Of a DNA stretch of 64,000 nt, positions 45,367 to 60,100 are shown in pieces. The notes under the pieces are model-generated. The model made no database searches, was not told the DNA's origin, and saw nothing but the letters and a program-made list of their open reading frames with translations. The position numbers and the translations under genes were made by a program. Origin of the DNA: Centroberyx gerrardi (lineage: Eukaryota > Chordata > Actinopteri > Beryciformes > Berycidae); NCBI RefSeq assembly GCF_048128805.1, contig NC_136000.1, positions 17,842,354 through 17,906,353 of the forward strand. Reading direction: 5' to 3'. Positions within the stretch are counted from its first letter, which is position 1, and every line of letters begins with the position of its first letter.

Positions 45367-48324
45367 CCTGGTTGGATAATTAGGAACTGTGTCGCAAGTC
45401 TCTGAATTTTACCTGGTTCATTTAGCTGCTCTGTTGTAGCGCGTTATTCAGGTTGTCTTTTGCATTAAAACGTGTCATTCATACTTTGTGTAATATCTAC
45501 TATAATAATAGTAGAACATGTTACAGCAAAGAGGTAAAATGTGTTTAAAACAAGTTATTTTATTTGTTATGTAACAGGAATGTGAAATAATGAAAACGAT
45601 CGCTCGATCAAATACTCGCTCACACAAGGCAAAGAGAACCTGTGATTGTGAATTCTCTTTGCTGCTGTTCTTGATGTTGGTGTGTAGTGACGTGTGCAAT
45701 GCCAGTGGGGAACTACATCTATTGGCTGCTATTGTTGCAATAATGTTATAATGTAAAGCCTCTGTTGTTTAGTGTCTTTCAATGAATACTGAATGTACCA
45801 TGTAACCAAAATGTTATATCGTGTGTTTCTAACTTGCTGTGATCCAGCAGTAGGTTCTTTTATGAAACAAGACTAGTATGTTGACACATTTACAGACTAT
45901 TAAGGCACAAGCATTTGAATTAGCACTGTATATGATACAAATATATATCATATATTTCTTATGTCATCTCTAATGTAATACAAGAGGCTGTTTATCTGTT
46001 TTCATCTCGCTGTGCTCTTGTAACAGGTCCAGCTTTATGAAATGACCAGCCCCTGCTGGTTGGGTTACATCACTGTCATTCATGATTCATTTCAAGGTTC
46101 ATCCATTCATTTCCAGCAAAAACATTGCCATTAAGAATTTCCAATACCTCATTTGGTGAATGAGTTTATACCAGAAACCTCTTTTCTGGCAGAAGCAGTA
46201 CATTCAACCAAGCCTCATAGTGTAGGACACAGTGGGAATCAATTTAACTTAACAGTTTTTGAAAACATTTCTTTGTGTACTTGTTTGTGATAATGCTGTA
46301 CACAGGAAGCATGTCTGTTTTTATCCCATTTATATACAATGTGCTTTTATGATATATGATATAACTATGAATAAATTGCACTGGAACATAAACTGCTTTG
46401 TTCATGAGACACTAATTCAGCAGGAAGCGACAGCGCCATGAGCAGCAAGAAGTTGACGCAGTTCGTGTTTTTAATTATAAATTTATTACATAATATAACA
46501 AACATATATCTCTGTGGTGGAGATATCCCAGGCAACATCTCAGATCTTGCCTCAGCCTTCACTACCACCCTTACTCTGTTTGCATGGGGAATAGGAGTCA
46601 GCTTCTGGGTATCTTGTATTTTAACTTCCATTTATTCGTAAGGAAAGGACTTTGTAACGCTCTAAGTGTCCAGTAGTCGCTGGGAAAATAGTTTTGGATG
46701 CTCTCTAGTGATTTGCCTGATCAGCAGATATTGAGAAGGGGAAGCTCGCCTGTGAGACAAGGCTGAGGCGTTGCAGTGATAGATCCACCATTCTAAACTT
46801 CACAGTGCAAACAAGGAGAAAACCGACAATGAAAGAAAAACCCCTTTTGATGATAAGATCACTGGTTCCGGTGGGTGACCAGATTCCAGTGGGTTTTTAA
46901 AAAGGTTACACCGCTCCCCCTACACTATGTAGATTGTGCTTTGTTGATTAGAAAATAAGACAAAGATAACCCTTCAGTGAACTCATTAGAGTGAATGATG
47001 TGTCAGTCTGTTACACTTTGTTCTGTAGCATCATTTTGCATCTGTATTTGTGGTAAACTTACGCAACGATCCAACCAGGTCTCCATTAGTGTTGTTTTTT
47101 CTAACCAGGACAGCCTGTGCAAGTCCAGACTGTACGCTTTCATCTTTTAAGTGTTTGTGTTCCATCTGTTATCATTTGTATTTATGTGTGTGTGTGTGTG
47201 TGTGCGTGTATGTGATGTGTGTGTGTTAACAGTATGCCAAACTGGATAATAACCTTCATCACAGTAAAATCAAGCAATTGTGATACTTTGTCTCAAAATT
47301 TAAATAGAAATGTTAATGCAAAGCTCATAAAATCAGGATTATCAGGTTATATATATTTATATATATATATATATAGCCTGTTCCTTTACAAAACATAAAA
47401 ATGACTGTATTCCCACCTGAAAAGGTGCTGTACATACAGTGGAGGATCTAACGAATGTCTGTAGTTCTCAAGATTTCCAGGAGATGGCACCATATTATTG
47501 AGTCTAACAGCTCAAGAATGCTGTAACTAAGGTAGTCCTAAAGCAAAGAAAAATATACAGTTTAAAGTTAAGTTATTTTTTTGGCACATTTTTCCTTTGT
47601 TTTGTTCGTTCCTCATCAAATCACCTCATGTAGCATATCCAAAACTCAGAAACTGAAGGTCTGAAAAAGGAAAAAGGAGTGCAGCCAGATAGAGTGGAGG
47701 GTAAGGAGCGCAAATGCAATCTGGGCATGGGTGTACAAAACAGTGACTCTGCATAAGCTGTACCTACAGTTACAGGGTGAGTTATAGTTTTTCTTGCAAT
47801 ATAAAATGTGACAATGTTCTCTCTCAACACCCTGTTATACTCTCTCTCTCTCTCCGTCTCTCTCTCTCTTGGGTAGAGTAGTCCACTTTTCGAAGGAGAA
47901 ACCACCGAGTAGAAAATAAAAATGCAGAACAATGATGTCCATTCTGGAGTTGATGATGTACGTATGTGTGCATTTTTCTGTTTGTGTGTGTATGTGTTGT
48001 GTGTTTGTGTGACACAGCCACTGCCGGGAATCTCTGATGGTAATACAGTAAGGCTATAGTGGACTAACTCCAAAGACGTAAACCCTAGCAATCAACCACA
48101 CACTCTCTCACTGTCACACCTGCACACTGTTTATCTCGCTCTCGCTCAAACACACACAATGGAAACAAACACAAACATTGGCACACATGCACACACACAT
48201 ACAGTCATACACACACGGTGAAGAGGAACGACCATACAGAGATTCAGGGAATCCAGATGCACGCGTGCGCTTGGACGATGGGTGGCTTTTATGCTAGCAC
48301 CTTGTTTTGTGCAAATCATCCCCT

Positions 48325-48360
48325 AGTTCATAGTTCAGAGTTCAAAAGTTCAAGAGTTCA
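48325..48360. repeat. Array of five AGTTCA half-sites
   Basis: AGTTCA at 48325, 48332, 48339, 48347 and 48355 with spacers of 1, 1, 2 and 2 bp, between the convergent 3' ends of rabl2 and shank3. Confidence 0.8.
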
Positions 48361-49999
48361 TAGAAAGAATAAAATCTGCTCACCTTTTCCACAGGTGGTT
48401 AACTATGCATATATGCCAAACATTCATATATAGATCTATATATTTTTTGTTTTTCAAAAATTTATATGAAATCTATCATATATACATTGCTTGTGATTAA
48501 TATAAAAAAAGCAAATATTTGTAGTTTGTTCATATTTACAAGTGTAAGTACGTTTTGAATGGACAGGATATTTGTTTTTTTTTTCTGTCTCTTAATGTTC
48601 ACTCTAAAATTCAAATGAGTGAAAGATTAAAGTATCATGTTCCACAAGCTACAAAATCTACCCACAGTGTCGGAGGGTAACAAATGAACAAAAAAAAAAA
48701 AAAAAAAGAACAATAAACACACAACAAAAAGAACAATAAACACAAAAAGCCCAAAATGAGTCCGAGGACATAACACTGGAGTCAGAAGTAAAATAATCAG
48801 TGAGGTCACAGTGAGGCAGTGAGTGCTATTCCTACAACCCGGATACAACGTTATATTTACCACCCGCTTTTCCAAACTGCTAGAAAAGAAATGAACAGAA
48901 AGCTATTCTGGAAAGATGCGCAACTTCTCGCCAAGCGGAATTGACTTGGCGTAATGACTGGATGCTGCTGATGCACAGAGGTTTTTAGTGGTAATAGAGT
49001 TTACCTGGCCTTCTCTCAGAGAAAAGCTATGGATCTAATGCTTTTTGTTGCATGAATAAAACTCACTGTTTCTCACTGCCAGCAGGGGCTACTCATGTGA
49101 ATACAATTGTAGATTTTGTATTGTTAAGACCTCACAGAAGCTGTCCCATCCCCAGAGCCTAATAAACTACAGATGCATTTCCTGCAGTGCCATTTCAGAA
49201 AGGCACAGACTTTTAGCTCATTTAAACCCCTGTGTGATGCATTTTGGATTTGTTTTTGTTGGTTATAGTCTGGGTAAAGGTTACATTATAGGGGAAAGAA
49301 AATAAACAATTGCTTATTAGAAAAGTCTGAGCTATCCCTCATTTGGCCAGCTTTACACACTAGGAACTTATCAGTGCTGTTCTTCTGTAGGGGAATCGTA
49401 CAATAGAAATCTGTTAGAGATTTATCTTTCTTCTCTACTGGTGATAAAAAACATCCGGCTGTTGTCTTCTCCTGACCTTCCTCCACTACACCACACCTTG
49501 TCTAGTCTAGTCTGAGAAGCATAATCAGGGGTAGCAGGGATGGAAATTGTACTAGCCCTCTAGCCCATGGGCTAGTATTTTTCAGACTGTGGTAGTGGTA
49601 AATTGTTCTCACAGGCCACAATTTGAATGGATAGTATTTAAAAATAACAGGCAACAACCTCTCCATGCTAGTGCCCCAAACTTCCATCCCTGAGTGATAA
49701 ACAGGCTTAAGATGGAGAGCCTTCTTTACCAATGAACTGTCTTACTGGGTGGTCCTTAAAGGTTGTCGTGGATGAACAGAAGTAAAGGAGAGACAGAACC
49801 ACATCGCTGAGATCTGTAGCCGAGGCAATAGGGATGGGTGTCAACTGGGGTCTTGGCCTCACATTGCGGGATGCCCTTAAGTACGAAGGAAGACCGTAAG
49901 AAAATAAAAACAAACAACAAACTCTCTTTCCAAGACATGATGCAACTTGTCATGCTACTGTTCAGGAAAGGGTGACCGTAAGGAAAGTTCATCAACATC

Positions 50000-50030
<31 letters not shown>

Positions 50031-50216
50031 ATACCATGTATTGTTTTAGTAAAGTTGTATACCTATGACAAAAATTTCATTTTCATATATCTATATACTT
50101 TTTTCTTTCAAATATATATATATGTATATAATTGGTAGAAATTAGTAAATTATTGGTGGAATAAATTTAAAGATTTCTCTCTGCCTTCTATACTAAAAAC
50201 CAAAGACAGGCGCAGT

Positions 50217-50226
50217 TTTATTTATT
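50217..50226 (-). terminator. shank3: Candidate polyadenylation signals of shank3
   Basis: Two overlapping TTTATT on the + strand (AATAAA on the transcript), about 920 bp past the stop codon. They are the nearest canonical pair I saw. The real 3' end could be farther left. Confidence 0.35.
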
Positions 50227-51140
50227 ACATTTCCTCTTTGCAACATTGTGTCTTTTCTTCTCAAAGCTATTTAGATACATATATATCATATTATATTATA
50301 TCTATATATAATATTCCCTTTGGAAAACCAAAAACAAACTGTTTGATTATGAAAAAAGCCACGAGTGTTGGTTAAACATTCTCCAAATATAATAGATAGC
50401 ACAGTCTGGGTTCCAAGGCGGAGGGGTTTTCTCCTGTGGTCTACTTTGTGGAGCTCCACCTCTGGGCTCAAAAGTCTTCGGTTTAAAAACAACAGCAGGT
50501 AGAGAGAAGACACGCCTTGTGAGAGCTGTGTCAGCACTACGCCCCTAGTCCTGGGTTCATCACTGTTGATCTCTGTAGAAATATTTTGAAAGGCAACTGA
50601 GCTTTCTGTTTGGAACGAGATTCTTCCTCCTCCTCCTTTACTCAAACTGTAAAAGGCTTTCAGAGGCCTGATGGATGGAGGGACAGAGGTAGAGAGGAGA
50701 GGAGGGAAGGTCTGTGGGAGAATGTGTGGGTGTTACTAAGGGAACAACAGAAGCTTTCACAAATCAAATGTTCTAATTGGAGCTCATGCGATTCTCCTCT
50801 GCAAAGAAAGATCAGAACCCGTTCGGAGGTCTGATCTGATTGGCTGCAGGCAATGAGGTGGGCAGACACTAAGGGCGGGGGGAGAGGGGAGGTACGTATT
50901 GGCTCCTCCTCCCAAAATTCAGTGCAGTGCTAAGTGCAGGGTATTAATGCAGAACGAGAACAGAAAGTTTCGCTAAGGACCAGAAAGGTAAACATTTGCA
51001 ATGCAAAACATAAAAATAGAGCCAGAGTAAAAGAGGAGTGGTCTCTCTCTGTCTTTTTCCTGTTTTCATCAACTCTCTATATCTCTCCCTTATCCATCTT
51101 CATCCTTCTCTCCATCTTTTGCTGTGTCTCAGGGCAGGGG

Positions 51141-54100
51141 TCAGCTCTCCAGCAGCTGTTTTAGTGCTCGTTCAATGTTCATGCGGTGTCCAACTCGTGT
51201 CACTCCCAGCTCCGCAAAGTCATCCTTGGTTAGAGCCGGGAGGTGAGAGCCTTCGATCTCATGCTCCTGAAAGCCGGCTCTGTGCTCCCCTAGATTGATG
51301 CTCTCCAGCCAGTCTCCGACGTCGTACTTGTTCCAGAGGTGGAGGGGTTTCTGGTGGAAGGGTCTGAGGGCCAGGAGCGGTGACCCCAGCCCGGGGGAGT
51401 GAGAGGGAGAAGGGGACGGGGAGCGGGAGCGGGCGCTGGAGCTCCTCATTACAAAGCGGACCTCTTTGGGCTCGTGGGGCAGGCTGAGGCTGGAGGACTT
51501 GAGGATGGTGTGTGGCGGCGTAGTCGGGGAGGTCGGTAGGCCGAAGCCCGGGAGTCGTCCGAGAGGGTCGCCCCGATCGGGCGAACCCGAACCTGGGCTG
51601 GGGGTGCGTCGCGTGACAGGGTAGCGGCTGCCTGGGCGGATGGTGTACGTGGTGCCATAACTTCTCTGAGAAATGGTATGGAGCTCTCCTAGGCTGCTGA
51701 AAAGTCTGGTGGAGAAGGACAGAGAGACAGACAAAGTGTTTGAGGAATGTAGGCATGTAGGAGGTGAATAAAAGATATAAAGTGAAAGCAAGTAAATTGT
51801 AAGTAAGAAGAGGAGGAGAAGAAAATAAAAGAGAGGAGTTATTAGCAGAAGAGACACTTTCTTTCAGTTTGTACGAGTTTCATGTACAAACTGCTGTGAG
51901 TTCTTAAGTAGTCAGTTAGTGTAGGCCAGAGGTTAATGACCGTTAGAAAGACCAAGCTAGTCTCACTTCACAGCAACATCAAAGCAGTGGGCCTCATTTG
52001 TCGGATGAAACATTGCGAGTTTCTGAGATTATGTGTCGCTTTGGATTAAAATGTCTCCTAAATTGTCTTTACATTATTCAATCATGAATCTTCAGCTTGG
52101 ACTTAAATTGTTTTACTTCAAGTCATACATTAACTACACAACATTTGAGTAGCCTACACTTGACATTTGAGTATACCAGAACCCCAGTATCACTGACAGC
52201 CATTATAAACTCCATCAAGAGTCCAAAACTCAGCCCATCTGATCATCAATGAAGGTCTACATCCTCTAAATTCTCTTATCAAAATCTATATTCCCTGTTA
52301 AGGCATATACTTCCATAAAGTGATTACTGTGACTCTTAAATAGTAAACGCTCTCTAAGAATTATGGTATCAAACAGCGCTACAGTTATTGTGTCGTACGC
52401 TGCAAACACAGATAGTGCTAACCTGAAAATTCATTCATAGTCTCTAACATCTAACATTTACAGTATGAATATGCACACAAGCACTCTCATACACATACAT
52501 ACACATTTAGACAGTATGTACTAAGTAGGCCTACTAAGGGGTAGAATATTATACTGGGCATACGGTGACTTTGGGTTTCCTTTCTATGAGAGAGAATTGG
52601 TGTCTAGCGAAAACAGAGGTGACAATAACAGCTCTGACATTTGTCTTTAGGCTGCAGTTAAAGTGAATATGAGGGCATACAGTCCAGCATTCATTTCCAA
52701 AGCTCAACTTCATTTCACCACAATAATGCTTATTTCCCATTGGAAGTACAGTAACCACTCTATGTAACTCTCATAGTGACCAACCAACCCAATATCACAG
52801 TCTGCAGCATTGGAGGAAGCATCATACTAATACAAACATACTAGCAATAATGCTACTCCAGTGGGAACTCAGTGCAATATTCACTCCTGTTACTTTCATA
52901 GGACCAGTATACTGTATGTTATTGTATCTCCCCTTTTACATCTGACCCTGTATTGAAAATGACAGGAGCATGAATTTGTGCAACAGTCTAAAAGTGGCTG
53001 ATTAGCCGATAGTCTACTGATCTGATGGAGGAAAGGACGGTCAGAAAGGTGGAGAGGGATGGATTAGAGATTAGGGGTAACATGACAGTTGAGTCTAGCT
53101 GGGTGCAGGCAGGGAGAAGGGGAAAGGAGAGGCCCAAATGGATGTGATAGGAGTTGGTGCAACATGACTTGTCTGTTTCATTCATGCATGTCTGTGTGTG
53201 TGTGTGTATGTATATCGTGTGTAGGTGTGACAAATGTTTTGCATATACTGTATGTCTTCGGGACATTTGATATGGGTGTGGTTTGGACTGAGGACTATGA
53301 TGGAACGTAGGTGGCTAGGCAGGGCATAGGCTGGAGAAATGTTCAAATCAAGGGGAGCCGGCGGATATGAGATGAGCTCCATGCGCACTTACACAGTCGT
53401 CCTGCCCTCCTGGGCGCACAGTCAGTTCTAGACCAATCAGATCAGAGCAGCAGGGCGGAGCATGCAAGGTGAGCAGAGAGAGAGCAATGGGAGAGAATGT
53501 TAGCATCACTCCATGAGACGCAGCCTGCTAACCAGACTTGTATTTTGCCTCAGCCAACTCTGCTTTCTTTGACATGCCTTTTGTATGTATGTGTATATGT
53601 AAGTGTGTGTGCGTTTGCATGTGTGTGTGTGTGTTTTGGATGTGTTGACATGACAATGACAGCAGAGTAGGCTTCAGCACTGGCAGGTCTGACCAGTCGG
53701 CCACATGAGAGAGAAATGAGCACACTATTCACATATCAAACACTGCACAATAAAAAAATGAAAAAACAAACAAAACAAACAAAAATGAAAAATAAATGAG
53801 GGCAAATGTCCCTTGACCTTTGTGGTTGATTTATGATTCATGGTGAAATGACTTGGACCTGAAGAAAAACTATTCTTGTGAGCAAAGATACATTTATATA
53901 TGTATGATGCATAAATATGTCACTAATTAATTAACATTCACATGCGCTGTATGTCGGGGATGGTGTGTCTATTGAGTAATTTTCTCATCAAGACATACAA
54001 TTTGTAACTGATTCTTTTTTTGTTTGTTTCAGGGCAGTTTAAGAAACCTACAGTGTCCAATAAGCAAGAGAGTCAGGGAGCATAGCCATCCTCAACACAA

Positions 54101-57100
54101 TCACTGAAAAACAAAACAAAACAGAAAGTTATGCAAATTAAACTAACAGAAAAGAACAGGAAACCAAAGAGCACAACTTAAAATAAAATGAGAACCAACA
54201 GGTTTGTAGACGAGCCAAAGCTATGATTCATAGCATGTGGACATGGTGGATATGATTGAGACATGTAGTAGCATGTGTGGTGTTAACGGATTTTAAATGG
54301 GACAGACAGTGGATGGGGGTAAAAAGTGATGGAGTAACATTACAGTTAAGAGTGTCGGGATGCCTCTGCTGTATGTGAAATGCTTGAGTGGGTGAGGAGA
54401 TACAAACGCAGAGAGGGAGAGAGAGAGAGAGAAAATAATGGTGTGCATGATCATACGTTTTACTCTGTTCCATTCTTTTACTCAGCCGAGGGCAATCAAT
54501 TGTCAGGATGGAGAGGGTGGGAGTGATTTGATTGCATAAGGTCAGGATGAGTTGTACTGATTGAGACCAATCAGAACATCGTGTTACATGATGTGCTGTA
54601 TTTGACATCATGCTCTTCTTTGCCATCTCAGGGATCAAGATGATGTCAAAGATAATATATTAAGAGGTACAGATCAGCGATTGATGGCTGAATTTTTAAA
54701 TTGTCATATGCTAATTTTGATTAGATTTTACTTAACAAAAACTACGCATTATCTAGGTATAGATAGATGAGTGAGCTTTTCAAATGGAAATATTTTTGAT
54801 AATAGATGTTAATTATGGTAAGATACTGGTAAAAAAGAAAGGACTGTAAAACATACTTATAAACCTTTTATAATGCGTTCTGTTGGAATAGCTAATTAGT
54901 GACTTTTGGTTTGACTTTTGTGCAGTTAAACCACAATGAAATGGCACATTTGCTTACCATGAAGCTGGGTTTCCATCCAACTATTTGGAAATTTTGTTAT
55001 GTTTGCAAAAAAACGTTTTTTTTGTTGTTAAAGAAATTATGCACTAAATAGTGATGGAGATGCATTTTGTTGAATAAAAAATGACGGTAGCTACGTTTCT
55101 GGAGCCATCCCAGATATATCCCACCACGACGATAAAAATGTCAGGTAGCAACAACAGCAGCAGATTGATGACACCAAACTGCACTATCTTTATTTTTGTC
55201 GTTGGACGGCGTGAAATATGGCCGATGTTAGCTGACGTGAAAGAACAATAACAACTTGTCCCGTACTGATCAGTTCTTCAAAGACTCTTTCCATTCCATT
55301 CATGTTTTCTGAGGTGGCTGTGCTCTACGTTCCTAATTTGCCTGACATTTGGAAGGAAACATATCTTATGAATCACTTTGGTTGTCACTGTGTGCGGTTG
55401 TGTTCATAAAGTGTGTGGGTGTGTGTCTGAGTGCACGGACATTTGTACAGTGGTTAGCTCCTCCTGGCGATAGCAGTGAGGTGGAAGGACTGATAAAGGC
55501 AGTCAGAGCCAGAGGAGGTGAGAGTCTGATCTAACAGTCTTAGATTGTTTCATATCTTTCATCTCCTCTTAATCAGCAGTGAAGTAATTGGGAACATGAA
55601 AGCAAATTTCCAATATGGAACCAGTTTCTTCCACTTGCTTTGCATGTTCACATTAACAGAGATGAGGAGGAGAGAAGAAAAAAGGGAGAGGAGCAGGGAT
55701 ATAGTAATCAAACTCAGGTGCTTCTGAAGAGTGTCTACCGACTACTGAGCTCCTTTTGAAGTTACATTTTCAAATGTAGACTGATTGCTGTTTAACTAAG
55801 TCTTCAACTTCATTCTCCACAGTTTTTAAAACTACAGAAATAGGACATTTGGAGTTCTGCTATTCCACGCACCACAGAGCTGAACCCCTATCCTACTGGA
55901 CCTGAACAGCATTTTAAAACTAGCATCTATTAGTCTATATTTGTTGGCTGTGTAAAACTACAACACACATCCAAAAAAGACAGCACTCTTATTTCAGACA
56001 ATAGCCGTTTTCAGATGTGAAATTCAGACATGCATTGGGCCATGCCCACTGTACATGGCCTAGGGAGATCATTTAAGATCTGATAAAAATTCTAACCCAA
56101 ATCCCAAGCAGAACACAACCGGACTTTTGAAACTGTACTTTCTATCAACTGCTCACGTCAAAAGATTTCAACATTTATTCAACAGTTATTTTTTTCCACC
56201 AATTTACTGAGTGGGAGCCAAGCCAGGACTGTCACTTAGATCATGATGACGTTGTCTGGTAGTCCTGGCACAAGCAGCCATAAGATCATGAAGGGATGGC
56301 TTTAACATGACTTGTGACATGGCACACCATTATAGTTTGGGCCTGTTCAAATACTTCTGAAAATACATCCTTAAATCTTATCGCTGATGATGCGGTAGGA
56401 TGGGGGAAGAGTGATAAGACGGAAACGACACAATTGCCGGTCTTATCTTGTTTATATCAGCGATGACTGCAAAGAGCAGTGGATATAAGGATGTATATTG
56501 TATGTTATTTGAACAAGGGCACTGGATTAAAGGTCAAGGAAAGCTGGAACTTTCTGAGGCGGGGTGAGGGGGTGCAAGGTAGCTAGCAGGGTCATAGGTT
56601 AGAACCCAACAGCGAGAGTGTGTGTGAGAGATGAGAAGAGGCTTTCAGGAAGAGCATGCCTCCAGGCCCTGTTACCTTGTTTGCACCAACAGATAACCGA
56701 CTACTGGAACACACACACACATACACACACACACACACCACTATGTAACACTAACTTACTGACTACTGTGTACAATACAGAGCACTAAATGGGAGGCCAA
56801 GGTACACCAAGGTACTGTTGTAACCATGGAAACAAGGAGCAGTTCATACCCAAGACTGGAGCCATTGATTCTAAATAAATGGCTTTGCTCGGGAAATTCC
56901 AAGTCTGCAACTAGTACTCTGCTGTGTGTCTATCAGTGATTTCCTTGAAACCCAAACAGTCAGCTACACCACCCAAATCCTTTGTTATAATTTTTTCTTT
57001 TATTGTAAAAGACTCCATAAGTAGCACTGAAGAAATCAGGTGATGCAAACAAGGTAACAAATAATACACAAAAAAGAGAAAATACATGAAACAAAATTTT

Positions 57101-60100
57101 AAAAAGGGTTATTTCTGTTTCAATGGGATTAGTTGACAAGCTTGTTAGGAAAAAAGATAAAAAATAAGCTTTGGTTTACCCTAGGAGCTACAAGCTTAAG
57201 GTTTACTGTCTTCAGTGTCCTTCTCACATCTGTAGGAATATAAAGGACTTCATTGTACTTTCAGGGATGGTATGAAAAAAACAAACAAACCCACAGATAA
57301 TATCCAAACAACACCACTGTGCTTCAGATGCATCAGATAACACCGGTGTCTCTGTGTTCTTTGTGTTGGGAACAAGTTCCTCTTAACCTCTTTCCTATGC
57401 CTCATATTTCTTTCTCTTCACTGATGTGGCTACATATGACTCACGGAAAGGTATGGTATACATTAACAATGGGGTTAACACTAGCATTGCCAGGGAAGCT
57501 AATGCTAGCAATGTCGGTGACCTCTGACCTCATTTTTACTTACCATCACAGTGGACTGGGCAGGGGATATGGATTAATCTGCATACTTTAAAATTAAATA
57601 AAAGCACATCATGCACAGTATTCAAATCTGATGCTGATATCTTTGACTAGGCCTCTAAATGTCCCACTCCAGGAAATGGATCCAGGAAATACTTAAGGTT
57701 CAAGATGACAGACACATAATAACATTTCGAAATAAAAGAAACCTTTGATTGGTGTCCTTGAAATATGTTGACTTTGAAAAAATGAATGATTCTTTCTCTC
57801 TTTCTCTTTCAGTGGGCTTGTTAATGAAAGAATTAAGGATTTGCCACTGTAGATATAAAAAGTGGTGAAAGTAGAGTAAAATGAGAAGTTGATAAAGATG
57901 GGAAAGGAATTCAACTCATATTGTATGACAACACTGGCCAAATATGCAATTCTTAATCAACCATAAGACAATGCTGTTATCAGGCTGGGGCCTGGTATTG
58001 GCTTTACGTTTTTTTGCTTGTTGACTCTGATGTCTCTGCCACCATTTGAGTAAAAGAATTGAACACGATTTGAAGTTACTATCCTTCATGTCACCATTTA
58101 TTATGTGCTTTGTGTTAAATAAGATTTAAGAAATTGCACTACATCTTACTTGCTTTTCTCTTACCTGGCACCTGCCACAGGTGACTTCCTCCCAGGGTCC
58201 AGCGAAGCTCCCAATGGTTCCTCTCCCAGCGACCTAGTGTCTTTATTTAGCTGCTGGAGCCTTGAACTCAGCTCCCCCATAACTGACGGTTTTCCGCCCT
58301 CGTCTGCGCCTAACCCCAGCCCCAGCCCGCCTAGATTCCCCAAACTCCCAATACCTAGTCCCACCCCAGGCCCGCGGGGCTCCACCGGGTCCCCCCACAG
58401 CTTGGACCTGCGCTGGAAGAGGTAGCGCGGCCTGGTGGGGGCTAGTCCAGTCACTGAGGCTGATCCACCTGCGGCCAGCCCAGCTCCACCAGCAGCGGCA
58501 GCAGCCAGGGCAGCGGCCTGTTGCTGTGATAGCAGCTCACTGTCAGAGCTCTGCTTCAGCAGAGGGTCCCTGAAGGTGACGGGGCCTTTACTGCCTCCTA
58601 TCTGGGACTTGAGTCGGGGCTTGGGAGGCACTGGCGGCTTGTCGAGCACAAAGGTCTGCCCGTCGGCGTAGGAGGTGTGTGTGGTGTGTGTGTCGGCGGG
58701 CTCGCCACTTTCCGAGGACAATGTGGACATGCTGGATACCGTGGAGACGGTGCTGGTGGTCTCGAGGTGGTGGTCTCGCTCTCTGTCACTAGAGCTGCGC
58801 GTGTCAGCCTCCTCCACGCCTGAGTCGGCCGCAGAGCCAGACTCCCCCACCGGTGGGGGCTCCAGAGGGTCAGAGGGCTTCCCTGAGACGGCTGCTGCAC
58901 TGGGTGGAGGTGGGGGCTGGGGAGGCTGAGGCTGGGTAGGGGTCAGGCTGGGGGTTGTTGGGGTCGAGGGGGTTTGGGGTATGGGTGTTGTAGGGGTGGT
59001 GGGAGAGGTGGCAGGTTTAGTTGGGGACGTGGGTGTCCCCTGTGCCTGTGCCTGTGCCAGCAATCCATTAGCAAACTCATCTGGCGGGGGTACCACTCCA
59101 ATCTTACGTAGCTCCTCCCTTGTTTCCTCATCACTGGAGGACAACATGGCAGGGGGCAGGGTCACCGTGTACGGATCCACATCCTCCTCTGAGCTGCCCT
59201 GAGCCAGGCTCTTCTCTTGGGCTGGGCTAGCAGGACGCTGAGCCTGGGGCTGGGCCTGGAGTTGGGGCTGGGGCTGGGGCTGGGAGGCCGTGGGACTGGG
59301 GGATTTAGCCCGCGGGCTTGGAGGTTTGCTGGGCTCAGCGGCCGTTGGGGCAGGTGTCTGTTCTAGTTCTGAACCCACCCCAACAGCCTGGCCATTACTG
59401 GTAGCGTGGACCATGATCAGCCCTGCTGTCTTCTGCTGCGATGTATCCATAATGCTGATCAACATACTCTTCTTATCCTCTGCTCTCTTCTCTTCCTTCC
59501 TCTCCTCTACTCTTCCTTCCATCTCCTGTCGGAATGATACAGGTGACGGTGACGTGGCCCACTGGGGTTTGGTGGGTTGGGGGGCTAACATAGTTCCTGG
59601 GGAGGGTCCAAGTCCATACGCCCCTGCCTTGGCGCTTTGAGGGGAGAAAGGGGGAGATGCGCCCCCCACTTCCCCTTGTTGAGACTCTTTGGTCTGAGTG
59701 TCAATGAATATTACGCCCTGGCCAGCCCGCTCCTGTTTAGTCCTGGGCTCTGGGCTGCTGGATGGGGACTGGCTCTGAGAGGTCAGTGCTCTCTCCCTTG
59801 CGGCCAGCGCAAGAGCCAGTGGTGAGTTGGGGTCCAGGGGCTTTCCCGTGAGCGGATGGATGAAGGTGGTCCCACTAGGTGAAGGGCTCAGGGCCAAGGC
59901 AGGGGGAGGCAGCTGGCCCAGCTCTCGGGTGAGCATCCGTTCATCGATGGACCGAGACTGAGTCAGGGAGGGGGCCTCGGGGCTGGTTGAAGATGCCCCC
60001 TCCATGGTCCCAACAGACAGGAAGACAGTGGATTTCCTCCGTTCTTCTAGGCGGCGCTCACGGTCTTTCACTGCTCCAGCGATAGCAGCAGCAAAGGGGC

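Larger units (their letters stand above)
45011..51140. other. Convergent spacer with rabl2 and shank3 3' UTRs
   Basis: rabl2 and shank3 face each other across this 6.1 kb. The left end carries the rabl2 3' UTR to AATAAA at 45361. The right end carries the shank3 3' UTR. The middle is AT-rich with GT/CT tracts, TA runs (about 47349-47377, 50003-50032), and an AGTTCA array at 48325-48360. No coding exon was recognised. Short open frames (for example about 46438-46641) have no family features. Confidence 0.55.

Noticed and set aside
46365-46641. Overlapping open frames on both strands between rabl2 and shank3
   Set aside because: Hydrophobic, AT-rich translations without motifs, splice partners or polyadenylation context. 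Consistent with chance.
56825-56845. X-box-like GTAACCATGGAAAC in a shank3 intron
   Set aside because: Imperfect, isolated in a large intron far from any start. Expected by chance at this length.
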